Assembly (NCBI GenBank): GCA_905331475.1 | Contig: CAJNYU010000405.1 | Location: 62,001-126,000 of the forward strand | Reading direction: 5' to 3' | Source: Rotaria socialis | Taxonomy: Eukaryota; Rotifera; Eurotatoria; Philodinida; Philodinidae | Length of the DNA stretch: 64,000 bases | The notes under the pieces: generated by a model | The model's input: the letters and a program-made list of their open reading frames with translations, nothing else | Databases searched by the model: none | What the model was told of the DNA's origin: nothing | Program-made: the position numbers and the translations under genes | In this document: positions 10,374 through 21,313 of the stretch, piece after piece | Layout: every line of letters starts with the position of its first letter | How positions within the stretch are numbered: the stretch's first letter is position 1

Positions 10374-12714
10374 ATGGCCGATGATGAAGAAGAAGTGGGT
10401 GAAGAAGAAAATACGAATAATTTTGGCGTAAGAACCTTGATTTGGATGTGTTTATATAGAGAAAACGTTTCACTATTTTGCGTTCAATTAGTCTTATGAA
10501 GGTGATCGTAATGAAAAGCGTGAACGTCATGGCTTTGGTAAAGCAACATTATCTAATGGTGATATGTATGAAGGGCAATATCAACATGGGAAACGATACG
10601 GAACTGGAACTTATCGATTTACAAATGGAGCACGCTATATAGGCTAGTCTTGAGAACTAATTCGGTTTGTATTAATATACTTTGTTTTTTTTCTAATCAA
10701 AGGTGAGTATATAAAAAATAAACGGCATGGTCAGGGAATATTTTATTATCCTGACGGATCAAAGTATGAAGGTGAATGGAATGACAATGTACGAGATGGC
10801 CATGGAATTTATACCTATCCAAATAATGATACCTATGAAGGTGAATGGAGAAATCATCAAAGAGAAGGAACAGGAACTTATACATATGCAGCGACAAGTA
10901 TGTCATAAAAGTCATAACCTATTGTGTTGTTGCTCTAAAAAAAAACATGGATTACTATAGAAGCACAATATACTGGTACTTGGAATAACGGTAAACGACA
11001 AGGTTCAGGAGAAGTGCAATTTAGTAATTACAGCTATGTTGGCAAATTTCATGAGAACTACGTATGTTATCTTTAAAAGTAACAGTAAAATTGAATATGC
11101 CGGAGTATCCAGTTGAATATGAGGTGAATAATTGTGTATGTAGTTTAAAATGTATAGGCATCTTGATTAACATTTATCGTAGACTATTCTTTTGCTTTTA
11201 TCAAATTGGGATTCCCAAGAAACGAAGTAACTCTTTCTCAATGTGGAAAACTATTGCTCAAAAACTATTTACTCTAGATGTATAAAGTCCATGGTCATAT
11301 GAATGCTCATGAGCGTGGGCTGTACACTCTAAAAGTTAAATTGGTAACATTATTATTGATATCACGTATATGCGATGTAATGAATAAACTAATGAACACG
11401 AGAGGATTTAATCTCACGCTCATGAGCGTGAATAAATGAAACAGTTTCTACATAAAAATTGTTTCGCCGTATGTCTACGTGGAACGGTTCTCTTATAGTA
11501 ATCTTTCAGATGAAAAAAGCTATGTTAAGTAGAAAATAATATCTCTTTGTGGTAAAGCAATTTACATCTCCATCTGACTTATGAAAAAAAACACAACTAC
11601 ACGGTATGTTGTATCATCTGTGATAGAAGATAAAGTCAACAAAAATTTCGATATGAATCACGATAATTGATAAGTCAATCGAGCTCTTACCATAAGTACT
11701 TTTCCTTCATGTGTCAAGACGATGATCTGGAAAATATTATTAAAGTAACAGCCAAGAAGTTTAGACTTAAACTTTTACAGATGTTGTTTGTAGTAGTAGG
11801 AGTAAGATCGATTGAATAAAATAATTTCTCTCAGATCACCAATACCAACAACATCATGTTTCTCATTTCAGTCCCACGGGGACTATGCTTACAGTATTCT
11901 TAGTTGATGATAGCACAGCTGTGTTTTCACTGTTAAAAATATTTTTGTATGTTTCTAGCCCAAGGGCAAAGGCAAATTTGTCTTCAAGAATGGATATCAA
12001 CAAAATGGTGAATATCATGTGACAACGACGGTAAATGAATTTTTGAATTTATTAATAAGAACATAATTATATATATATAAGAACAATATTTAGATGCCTG
12101 AAGAAGATTCAGATGCTCAACCTCAGGTGCAATACAAATGGCTGGCTCGTGATGTTACTCCAATTGAACAAACAAAACCGTATGATTTAGATGATGAACA
12201 AGCTGAAACGGATGGAACACAAGGTAATGTTGACTTTGATTTATTATGAACCTTTTTTGTTTTGTTTTATTAATTTTTTTGTAATGAAGAATTAATTGAT
12301 AAGTTTAAAAGAAAACAATTAAATAATCAAAAAGGTTTATTTCTAAGCTAAATTAGTTTGCTCTTGTTTCTTTCGTTTACATGAGATTTTAAATGTATTC
12401 TTATTCTTATTCTTATTATTTATAGACAACGAGATTCTAAATAGAATGAATATCGACTCAGGTAAAAACAAAAAAAGGATTCTATTCCACTAGATAATTA
12501 TTTTAATCTTATAAACTAGATAATAATAGTCCTGAATTTCAATTAAATACGGAAATCGGCGATACAGTTGATGGCAATGAAGATAATGATGAAAATCGAC
12601 AAGAGAATGATGGTAAATTCATACATGCAGATATAATGATTTCATCCTTGAATATTTTTGTTTTTCGTTTATTTAGAAATACCAGGTGAAGAAATATATG
12701 ATGAAGAACCATAG
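10374..12714 (+). CDS. RSPH1: Radial spoke head protein 1 homolog (MORN-repeat protein)
   Basis: Nine exons: 10374-10427, 10492-10642, 10703-10897, 10961-11061, 11959-12030, 12094-12223, 12426-12461, 12520-12612 and 12677-12714; 289 residues. The order follows vertebrate RSPH1: acidic start ([12 protein letters not shown]), about six MORN repeats including [20 protein letters not shown] and [18 protein letters not shown], a degenerate last repeat ([18 protein letters not shown]), the [14 protein letters not shown] segment and an acidic tail ending EIYDEEP. RSPH1 sits in the radial spoke head of motile 9+2 axonemes and is needed for normal ciliary beating. Two oddities: intron 2 (10643-10702) fits only as GC-AG, and intron 4 is 897 bp where most others here are 50-90. 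Confidence 0.93.
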
Positions 12715-13072
12715 ACTGTACTTTTTTTGTCAATAAAGGAACGATGATATGTCCTTTCAGTATTACAACAAGCAATGATTGCAATTTTTAGATTTAAAAA
12801 AAAGAGCGAGAGAGAAGAAAAAATCTTTTCACTAAAAAGAAAACAAATAATTCATGAAAAACGACAAAACAAACATAAAACTAACTACTACGTACATGAA
12901 ACAATAAGTAGAGAAAAAGAATGCTCTTTTTTCTTTGTTAGTACGAGGGTAATATTAGAAAATAAAGTGGGAGTTTAACATTGAAGAATGTGTACTTTAT
13001 AAAATTCGTGCATGGATGTTAGTGAAAAACAAACAAACGTAGGTGAGATCTTTTCAATAAAAGAATCATTTC
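12715..13072. other. Convergent intergenic gap
   Basis: Lies between the stop of RSPH1 and the stop of the acidic protein's distal exon pair, so it holds two 3' UTRs. AT-rich, no other signal seen. Confidence 0.5.
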
Positions 13073-13715
13073 TTATTTATGACTTTTGGATTTTTTGGAT
13101 TTTTCATTGCTATTCTTGCTTTTGACTTGAGTCTTGGCTTTGCTTTTCACATTTTTTGAATTTCCTGATTCTTCTTCTTCTTCTTCTTCCTCTTCATCAT
13201 CATCATCATCATCAGATTCCTCGTCATCATCATCATCATCATCAGTTTCATCATCATCATCGTCATCAGAATCGTCATCATCAGAATCGTCATCATCAGA
13301 ATCATCATCATCCGAATCATTGCGTTTTTTCTTCTTACTACTACTGATTTTTTCATTGTCGCTATCTTCATCATCATCGTCCGAATCGTCGTCATCATCA
13401 GAATCGCTTTCTGTATCTGAAACTTCATTTTTTCCTTTTGGTCGATTCTTTTTAGCGTCATTACGATAATCTTCAAGATTTTCGAAGATTTCAGCATATT
13501 CTTCTAATTCTTCTTCAGTGTTTCCTATTCAGTATAAAATTCAAATAGTTAAACAAATCAAAATCAATAAAAAATCAATAGAATAAATCTAGTATTCTTA
13601 CCTCCAGCACATTCTTCGCTACACTCTTCACGGCGTGATTTACCACAATTCATCCTCCTCATACATTCATTATATGACAAAAAGATTGAAGCACGCTCAC
13701 GTGGGATGAAGACCA
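13073..13715 (-). CDS. Duplicated terminal exon pair of the acidic secreted protein, form B
   Basis: Exons 13602-13715 and 13073-13524 copy the last two exons of form A. The core exon has the same length (114 nt) and nearly the same protein (FIPRERASIFLSYNECMRRM, NCGKSRREECSEECAGG), followed by NTEEELEEYAEIFENLEDYR. The tail differs: long Asp/Glu runs with Ser instead of poly-Ser, ending in a Lys/Ser-rich segment (SNEKSKKSKSHK). The acceptor phase (phase 1) matches the donor of exon 1 at 14665, giving a 251-residue product. I find no signal-peptide exon of its own between 13716 and 14026. It is therefore either an alternative 3' end of one gene or a partial tandem copy that lost its first exon. 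Confidence 0.65.
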
Positions 13716-14026
13716 CTAAAATTCATAAGTTGAACATTGATGGGCATAGAGATGATAAGTTTTTGTGTGATTAATAGTGTGTATGTGTATGTATGCGTGT
13801 TTTCAGAAAGATCGTATGAAGCTAACATTCAACAGAAAACAAACAAAACAAAAAAAAAAGAAAGCATATAAAAATAAGCGATAGAATATATATATCATAG
13901 ATAAGAAACACGAATCAAGAAGATCTATATAGTCTAATAATAAATAGAAACCATTAGATGAAAGATAGGTGAAGTAGAAACAAAAGGGTAATAAATCATA
14001 CAAGATGTCTATGTGTATATAAAACT

Positions 14027-14854
14027 TCAATTTTTCTTTATTGGTTTGGATTTTTTATTCTTATCATCAGGTGCATCTTCTTCTTCACTACTTGGATCAC
14101 TTTCATTGTCGGTTGTTGTTGAATCTGTTGAGCTATCATCACTATCCGATGAAGATGAAGATGAGGATGAGGAAGATGAGGATGAGGAGGAGGATTTTTT
14201 ATTTATTTTTTTTGGTGATTTCTTTTTAAAATCTGATCGATATTCTTCAATATGCTCGAATATTTCGTGATATTCTTCCATTTCTTCTTCAGTATTACCT
14301 GTAAGAAAAAAATATTTTAAAGACCAATTCCACTTACGATTATATTTGACTTACCATCAGCACATTCTTCACTGCATTCTTCTTTGCGTAGTTTACCACA
14401 GTTCATTCGTCGCATACATTCATTGTACGAGAGGAAAATCGAAGCTCTTTCACGTGGAATGAACACTACTGAAATTGAGGGTTGACAAAAGAAAACAAAA
14501 AAAAGACACACCCACACTATTTCGCCTTTTTATTACAATTATTTTCGTTAAAATAATAATAGGGAGCAAACTGTGCTTTATACGACCTTTTCTCTGTGCT
14601 AAGTGCAGTGTTTTGAGAAAGTTATTTTCTTAGTTAAAAGCAAATTTACTTCATTGGAGTTTACCTTTTTTATCATCATCATCATCGTCGTCGTCGTCGT
14701 CATCATCATCATCCGAATCTGTCTCGGTGTCCGTTGAGCTTGATTCTTCTTCCTTTTCTTCTTTCGATTTTTTGCTTGCATCAACTGTTCTTGTTGTCAA
14801 ACCAATAGACAAAAGAACAATTAAACAAGTGATGAGTAACCAATTAAGATGCAT
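14027..14854 (-). CDS. Acidic/Ser-rich secreted protein, form A
   Basis: Three exons: 14665-14854, 14355-14468 and 14027-14298; 191 residues. It starts MHLNWLLITCLIVLLSIGLT, a clear signal peptide (the frame continues upstream only through a TTG codon). Exon 1 then turns into K/E-rich sequence and about 14 consecutive Asp. Exon 2 is a folded-looking core with four cysteines: FIPRERASIFLSYNECMRRM followed by NCGKLRKEECSEECADG. Exon 3 begins NTEEEMEEYHEIFEHIEEYR and continues into about 16 Ser and an acidic, Lys-ended tail. Long Asp and Ser runs on a secreted protein suggest Ca2+ or mineral/matrix binding, or phosphorylation; this is inference. The family is not recognised. The same first exon can splice to a second exon pair at 13073-13715. 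Confidence 0.75.
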
Positions 14855-16753
14855 TATGATTGCCAAACTTTAATCTTTATCAAGTAAACAAAAAACAAAT
14901 TTCAGCTGAAGCCGTTTCATTTTATCAAGACTATGTTTCAATGTGCTAATCCAATCTTTCATGATAATTATCTTCTAATTTCTTATGAGTTTTATTTTCT
15001 TCGAAAGAAAGACTTTTGTCTTACGGTTACGTACGAAGTTTCACAGGTTTTTCTAAGCAAAATATAAAATATATGGGTACTTTAGAGGCAGATCTATTTT
15101 TGATGTCATATCAAGAAAAAATCGGTTTCAATCGATAGTTGCCGTTTTTGTATCATCGATAAGATATGTTTGAAAATTCTAGCGTCTTATTTATAGATAA
15201 TGCTTTCTTGTGTAGCTCTTCTTGTTATTCACGATTCATATACAAAATTTTATCTGTTTTCGAAAAAATTTACTATGGTTTTACTCAACGATCTAGCATA
15301 GAAATTTCAGTCTCTTCTACACGTCTATAAATGAAATTGCGATCGAAAATGTAAAAATGAATTTTCTTATGTATGCTTGTATTCTGGCATTTCTAATAAA
15401 AATATTTCTCGTTTTAATGGTATGTTTTATGAAATTTATCTCCTTCTGTTTACATCATCTTTTTGTGTTAACATTAAAAAATGTCGAAGATCTGGTTTAG
15501 TAATTTGATGCTGTCATGCTACTTGGAACCGAACAAGAGCTGCGCAAGAAAAAAACCGAACGATTCAAGAAAATAGTCTCTTCAAAAACGTCTAGTAAAT
15601 AATGTGAAAAAGCAAATTTTTAATTGAAATTGATTCGCTATCGATATAGATCGCAATAATTAATTCTACCAAAGAAGAATTAGAACATTATGAGCGACAT
15701 CATTGGTGAAAATATCAAGCCATCCTGTTGCTGTTACATTAATCGCGGTTGGCCGAGATTTTCCTAGTCTAATATCAAAAAGGGTAAAATAGGGCTCTAT
15801 TTATATATCAATATACGTTATATTCAATCCAAGAGGATGCTTCAAAGCTCCTATCTACTAGCACGATAAAAGTCATTCCCTCGAGGAAAATTCATAAAAA
15901 GCTAATCAGAAATCAGAATATAATTATTATCACAAAGTTTATACTATATAATAGATTCATCACCAGTACATAAATATTAGGAAATTGTCAGATTTGATTG
16001 CTTAGTTTCTTGGAATCTTATTCTGAAGTAAAACACACATGTGATCTATTTTTCTATGATCTCAAGTTTTTAACTCGAAACTTAAACGATGATTTGAATA
16101 AATAATAACTTTCTCTCTGAAATATTTATCAATGTCCTGTAAGAACTGTTTCTTTAAAACAAAAATCCAAAAAATGAATGACTTTTAGTAAGCAGAACGC
16201 TTTTTTAGCATTCGTTTTAGATAGGGTCATCACGGCTGACTGTCTTCATTGTTTGACGTGTACGAAGAGAATACTTTGTGCGACCAAAGCTGATATTATC
16301 TATGAAATAACCTTGAGCAAATCACTAACAGCTGTTTGTCTCAGATAACCACTGTTATCGTATGCCGACTATGTTGTGACCTATATCGGCTCTTGTGGTT
16401 AGTTCGTGTGATCATCAATAATAGCATTCACTTCATTGATTATTACTGCTAATTTTCAAATTTTAACATCGATATGTTCTACTATACGGAAAACATTTAA
16501 AAAAATATGTGCTGATTTTCTAATTTTGGCGACTACGTTAAGTTCTTGAAAGTAGCGATGGATAAATGATACTTTATAAAAATTCAAAATATGATAGCAA
16601 TTAGATCAATGTTCATAATGTAAAGGGTAACTAAATTTTTTGTTATTTTTTCTTACAAGAATAATGTTAGAACAACATAAACATAGAAAGAAAATAATAC
16701 GTGAATGAAATCGAGAGAGAATAAAAAGAAAAAAAAGCCAATGATTCATATCT

Positions 16754-16777
16754 ATATTATATATATATATATATATC
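16754..16777. repeat. (TA)n microsatellite
   Basis: Run of tatatata with few interruptions, between A-rich tracts. Confidence 0.85.
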
Positions 16778-17264
16778 TATGTCGTAGAAAAAAAAATAAG
16801 AAAAAAATTACTAACCTGAACAGGAGAGGAAAATTGATGTTGTCTTGTTTTTATTCTTTTCTCTCTCTCTCTCTCTTGCGTTTAAAAAATCGCTTATGAG
16901 GATAATCTAGAAAAAAGTCTTCAGTGAAAAACTAAACAAAAAAATTCATATCTATATCAATGTAGTTTCAACGTTTTGATTAATTCGATGGAATCTGTAG
17001 GTAGTCATATCTAACTAGTTTTTGTTCTTACGCTTCATCAATTCCAAACCATAATAAAATAGCGTAATCGTTACAATTCACGACTACGAAAAGTACCAAG
17101 AATTAAAATGAAGAATAACAACTTGTCGCTACTTCGACAGTTCGATATAGAAGCAGTAAATAGGAAAAAAAACAGTGGGAAACCGAGTACTCCAATAAAC
17201 ATATTGGATAAGAAGACAACGACTATAATAATTATGATAATACTGTGGTTTTTCTTCAAGATAT

Positions 17265-17304
17265 AGAAAGAAAGAAAGAAAGAAAGGAAGAAAGAAAGAA
17301 AGAA
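17265..17304. repeat. (GAAA)n microsatellite
   Basis: About ten gaaa units with one ggaa interruption. Reading it on the minus strand gives the artificial Phe/Leu/Ser frames. Confidence 0.9.
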
Positions 17305-18441
17305 GAGATAAAAAAATCCCAACGAGAAACATTGCTATGTACTTCTACATTGGCGATAGATGCATCTCAATGATCTTGTATGATATTTTCCCGGTGATAA
17401 TTTATGGCATTTTTCTTGTCTGATTTTGCATCATCGTCCGAAAAAAGAACGGGAAAAAAATGTATAGCTTCTATTTTCCTTTGTCTTAGTTTATTACATA
17501 ATTCTTGTTGTATCTTATTATTCTTCGTTTTACTCCTGGTTTATGAACCATGTCCTTAAAAAGAAAAATATCATAAGATATGAAACTTTCCATTTTTGAA
17601 ATGCATGCGATCATCAAGAATAATTCGTTTTACACGTCAGCCACAATCATTCATATAGTTTTCAATACAGATATCTTTATTTTTGTTTGACAGGTACTTC
17701 CCAACAACACTACTGTTTGCCTTCTTTATCAGTTTGCTGCATGATTACGAAGACGCCAGTTTTGTATACAGAAACTCATAAGCTTTCTCATCTAGTTGCT
17801 GCTACAACTAATGCTGTTGTCAATATGTCCTGTTATTGTACAGCGTTGGTTCTAGCTGTTCGGCAGCCGCACACACACGTCCATGAGAGAAAAGAAGGAA
17901 ACATGAAAAAAAAGGATTTTCTTTCTTGTAACTGTAATCACCACTACGACATCTCCTATATAAAGCAAGAGAAAAATATGCAATATCGATCGGGCATATA
18001 TTCACATGAGCAATAAAACATCCATATGGCGATTACTGTACGATGCTAGTTTGATTGTGATACTATTCGTACGTAGTATTGCTAGCAGCAATACAAATAA
18101 ATGTTATAAATATATCATTTTCAATTGAAATATTATTATGACAAAGTATATATAAATCAGTCAAATGTATTTGTAATAACTTGATGGAAATAAAAGCGAT
18201 TATTTTATTGAAGTCTTATCTAATATTAAATGTCTTTGTTTTTCTGAAATTATTTACTTTACAAGGCTATCAGACGCACACAAACACAGATATAAAAAAG
18301 TTCAGACCAAAAAAAATGTGGTGAATCATGGTAAGAGAAACAAAAAACAGATGCACAAACATTAGTAAAATAAGAACAATTAATAATCTTTTTTTGTTGT
18401 TGTTGCTGTTGTTTCGTGCTTTTTATTTTGCTCTTAAAGTA

Positions 18442-21313
18442 TCACTGTTGAATATTAGAATTGATTTGTTTAGCATCATTAAATTGTTGAAAAAATCGTT
18501 TAGCTTGATCAACTGTTTTAAATCGTACACATAATGTTTCGCGTTTAGGTTGACCATCAGAATAATCTAAAGCTGACCATATATAAGCATTTTCTTTACT
18601 TTGATGATCTTTTAGTTCCATTTGTGGCATTATTTTATGATTTGCACAAACTTTAAAAACTTGATCACGACGCATCAGTACTCGACATTGATTTGTTGTT
18701 TTATGTTGTAGGATTTTCATTTCACCTATTCCACGTTCTTTCATTTCATTTGACGAAGAATCGAAACGATAAAGTTTTGCACGTTCACAAAATAAAACGT
18801 GCTCATCTTCTTCGCCTGTTCTAACTTCAACCGGCGATAAATGTACAATAGGTTTGAATGATAAGGTTGGTTCATAAGAATCAACTTCATCTTCATCATT
18901 ATTCGTTAAATCGTGACCGAATAGACGGAAACCTTGTCCAGGAAAGACTATAGTATCAGACAAGAAAAAAACAAAGATGAAATGATAATAAAGATTAATA
19001 AATATATGAAATACCTCTTGGTTTATCATCATTTGTTAAATTAAAATTTGATGCCTGTTGAGCTATATCAGAAAAACTCAGTTTTGGCATAGTACCAAAC
19101 ATCAATAATGGAGCACTGTCAGTTGTTATTAATGGAGATGGTATTGATTGTGAAAAATCAGTTGATGGTATTTTGGCTTTATCAAAATTAGGAAAAGGAA
19201 ATCCACTATTCAATGGTTTGATCGATGCTAAACTACCAAATATTAAATCGATATTAATGGGTGGTACGCTTTTGTTGATTGATTGAATTGAACTGGAATT
19301 AATAGCAGAAAAAGTGGACGGTTTATTATCATCGTGTACTGTTGTAGTTTTATCATTATTAGTTTTTAGCACTTGGTCTTCAGTCATTATTTTATCTGAA
19401 TGTAAAAAGAATTCATATTAATACATCTATTTCAATAATGCGAATGCAAAAATCCTTACAAAGTTCCTGTTTAACTTGGTCTATAATAGTTTGCGCCATT
19501 TGCGAAGCATAACTATCTAGTGAAAATGGTTCACGAGTAGAAGAAGAAAAATTTCTTGTCTTCTTTTGATTTGTTCGAGCCGCTGTTGGTTCATCTACTC
19601 CAATAGAAGTTTGTTGGTGCTCGGAATAAGATTGTGGTGGTGATGGAGGAGGAGGAACACGGTTACTTGGTAGACAACGTTTAGCTTTTATTATCGTTCG
19701 TTGGTCTTTTGGTAAAGAAGATATATTAAAAGAAGAAGAAGAAGAAGAATAGGTATCAACTCCAGTCGGAATCCAAGTAGGCACCATTGATATAAGCGAC
19801 GAAGGAGATGAATCTAAATAGTTTTTAGATATGAGAAACAAAAATTAAATCAAAATAAAAACCTACTTGGAAAGAAGCCTGAAGGAAAATTAGACATATT
19901 GTCAAAAGCTAATGTTGTAGCACCATCATATGAATTTAATCGATTTCCATGAAATGCTAGAAAAATACACTTATTTTGTTATTCTGTTCTTTTTGAAAAT
20001 AATTATCTTCTTTTATCAGCATTAAAAAAAGACGACACTGAGACTTACATTCATTTGGTAGAATCCATGATGAATCTTCTCTACAACCACGGCAACCTTT
20101 ACATGGCTGTTTATTTTCGTATAAGTAAAACGTTAATGGTAATTGTAGAATTTTTGCTCGTTCGATTTGTTCCGCAGTTGGCTTTAATTCACCGATTGTA
20201 ATTATATCTAAATATAAATTTTTATATTGCAAAAGAGTGAGCTATTGATGTTTGAATTTTATACCATCATCATTTAATGAAATATCTTTTATTGATGGTA
20301 GATCATCTGTGTCATTAAGATTTATTAGTTTTGCTTGATGAAATATTTTTGAGAAATTCACTGCTTGTTCATTGGTTTTAAATTTTATACATAATGTTTC
20401 ATGCTTAAATTGACCGTCGGAAAAATCCATAGCTGACCAAATCAACGTATTTGCTGTTTCTCGATGTGGTTGTAATTCCATTTGTGATGTGATCTTATGA
20501 TTTGCACAAACTTTAAAAACTTGATCACGACGCATTAATATTCGGCATTGCTTTGTTGTTTTATGTTGTAGGATTTTCATTTCACCTATTCCACGTTCTT
20601 TCATTTCATTCGACGAAAAATCGAAACGATAAAGTTTTGCACGTTCACAAAATAAAACGTGCTCATCTTCTTCGCCTGTTCTAACTCTAACCGGCGATAA
20701 ATGTACAATAGGCTTGAATGATACACTTGGCCCATATGGATCATTTGTGTCTTCAGCTTCATCATATAAAGTAGTGATACCATTCGAACTAATTGGACCA
20801 AAGACAAATGGAGCTAGAAAGTGAGAAATAAATTTGAATTTTGAATTTATTTGTCTATGTTACCGTTGAGTGACAGTGGTTCAGGTTCTATTGTAGAAAA
20901 TGAAAATGGTACTGGTTTAGTTGGTATATCAGGCGTAGTTGAAAAGAATGGCTTGTGTAAAGGTGGAAAAACTTGCATTGCTGGCGGAAAAAAACATAAA
21001 GAATTGGACGGTGGTATTGATGGTTGTACAAACATTTGAAGCGGAGGTAAAAACTGAGATTGTTGCTGTTGTTGAAGAGCGATTACTCGATTAGCTAGTA
21101 TCTCTACATCGTTCTACAAATTTGAGCTTGACAATGAATGAAATAGAAGTGACGAGAAAAACAATTACAAACCTTAATGTCCACTAATTGAAATGAAATA
21201 TGCCGAGAATATTGTGCTAGATTTTGTATTACATTAGTTTGAAGATTCAAACTATTGATGAGTTGCTCATTTAGATATTCGTCAAAAGTTATTTCTGGCA
21301 ATTGAGCAGACAT
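18442..21313 (-). CDS. Compact RanBP2-like nucleoporin with two Ran-binding domains
   Basis: Eight exons: 21173-21313, 20864-21113, 20265-20813, 20049-20207, 19867-19956, 19460-19813, 19015-19395 and 18442-18947; 809 residues. Two RanBD1 domains, near residues 155-295 and 660-795, each contain KERGIGEMKILQHKTT, RRDQVFKVCANHKI, a W-S-A-(M/L)-D-(F/Y)-S-D-G motif and ETLC(I/V)(K/R)FKT. Just after the first domain, LKPTAEQIERAKILQLPLTF and YLYENKQP match the linker that follows Ran-binding domains in vertebrate RanBP2/Nup358. The N terminus (MSAQLPEITFDEYLNEQ) is followed by a Q/P-rich region; the rest is Ser/Pro-rich linker with a few isolated FG dipeptides. RanBP2 binds RanGTP on the cytoplasmic face of the nuclear pore. 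The TPR, zinc-finger, SUMO-ligase and cyclophilin parts of the about 3200-residue vertebrate protein are absent. Confidence 0.88.

Larger units (their letters stand above)
14855..18441. other. Intergenic, no gene seen
   Basis: About 3.6 kb. Open frames such as 17687-18016 (+) and 17071-17332 (-) have no domain or partner exons; the latter is partly a translated GAAA microsatellite. Several microsatellites lie inside. Confidence 0.5.

Noticed and set aside
13134-13497. Poly-Ser and Met-rich frames over the acidic exon
   Set aside because: Shifted readings of the GAT/GAC repeats; the spliced minus frame with Asp/Glu runs is supported by its duplicated partner.
13803-14030. Possible separate first exon for acidic form B
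   Set aside because: The frame is Tyr/Phe-rich, has no normal signal peptide and overlaps the terminal exon of form A.
17071-17332. Hydrophobic minus-strand frames resembling membrane proteins
   Set aside because: Produced partly by the GAAA microsatellite; the two frames overlap and neither splices to anything.
17687-18016. 109-codon plus-strand frame
   Set aside because: Composition is not convincing and no homologous motif, signal peptide or splice partner was seen.
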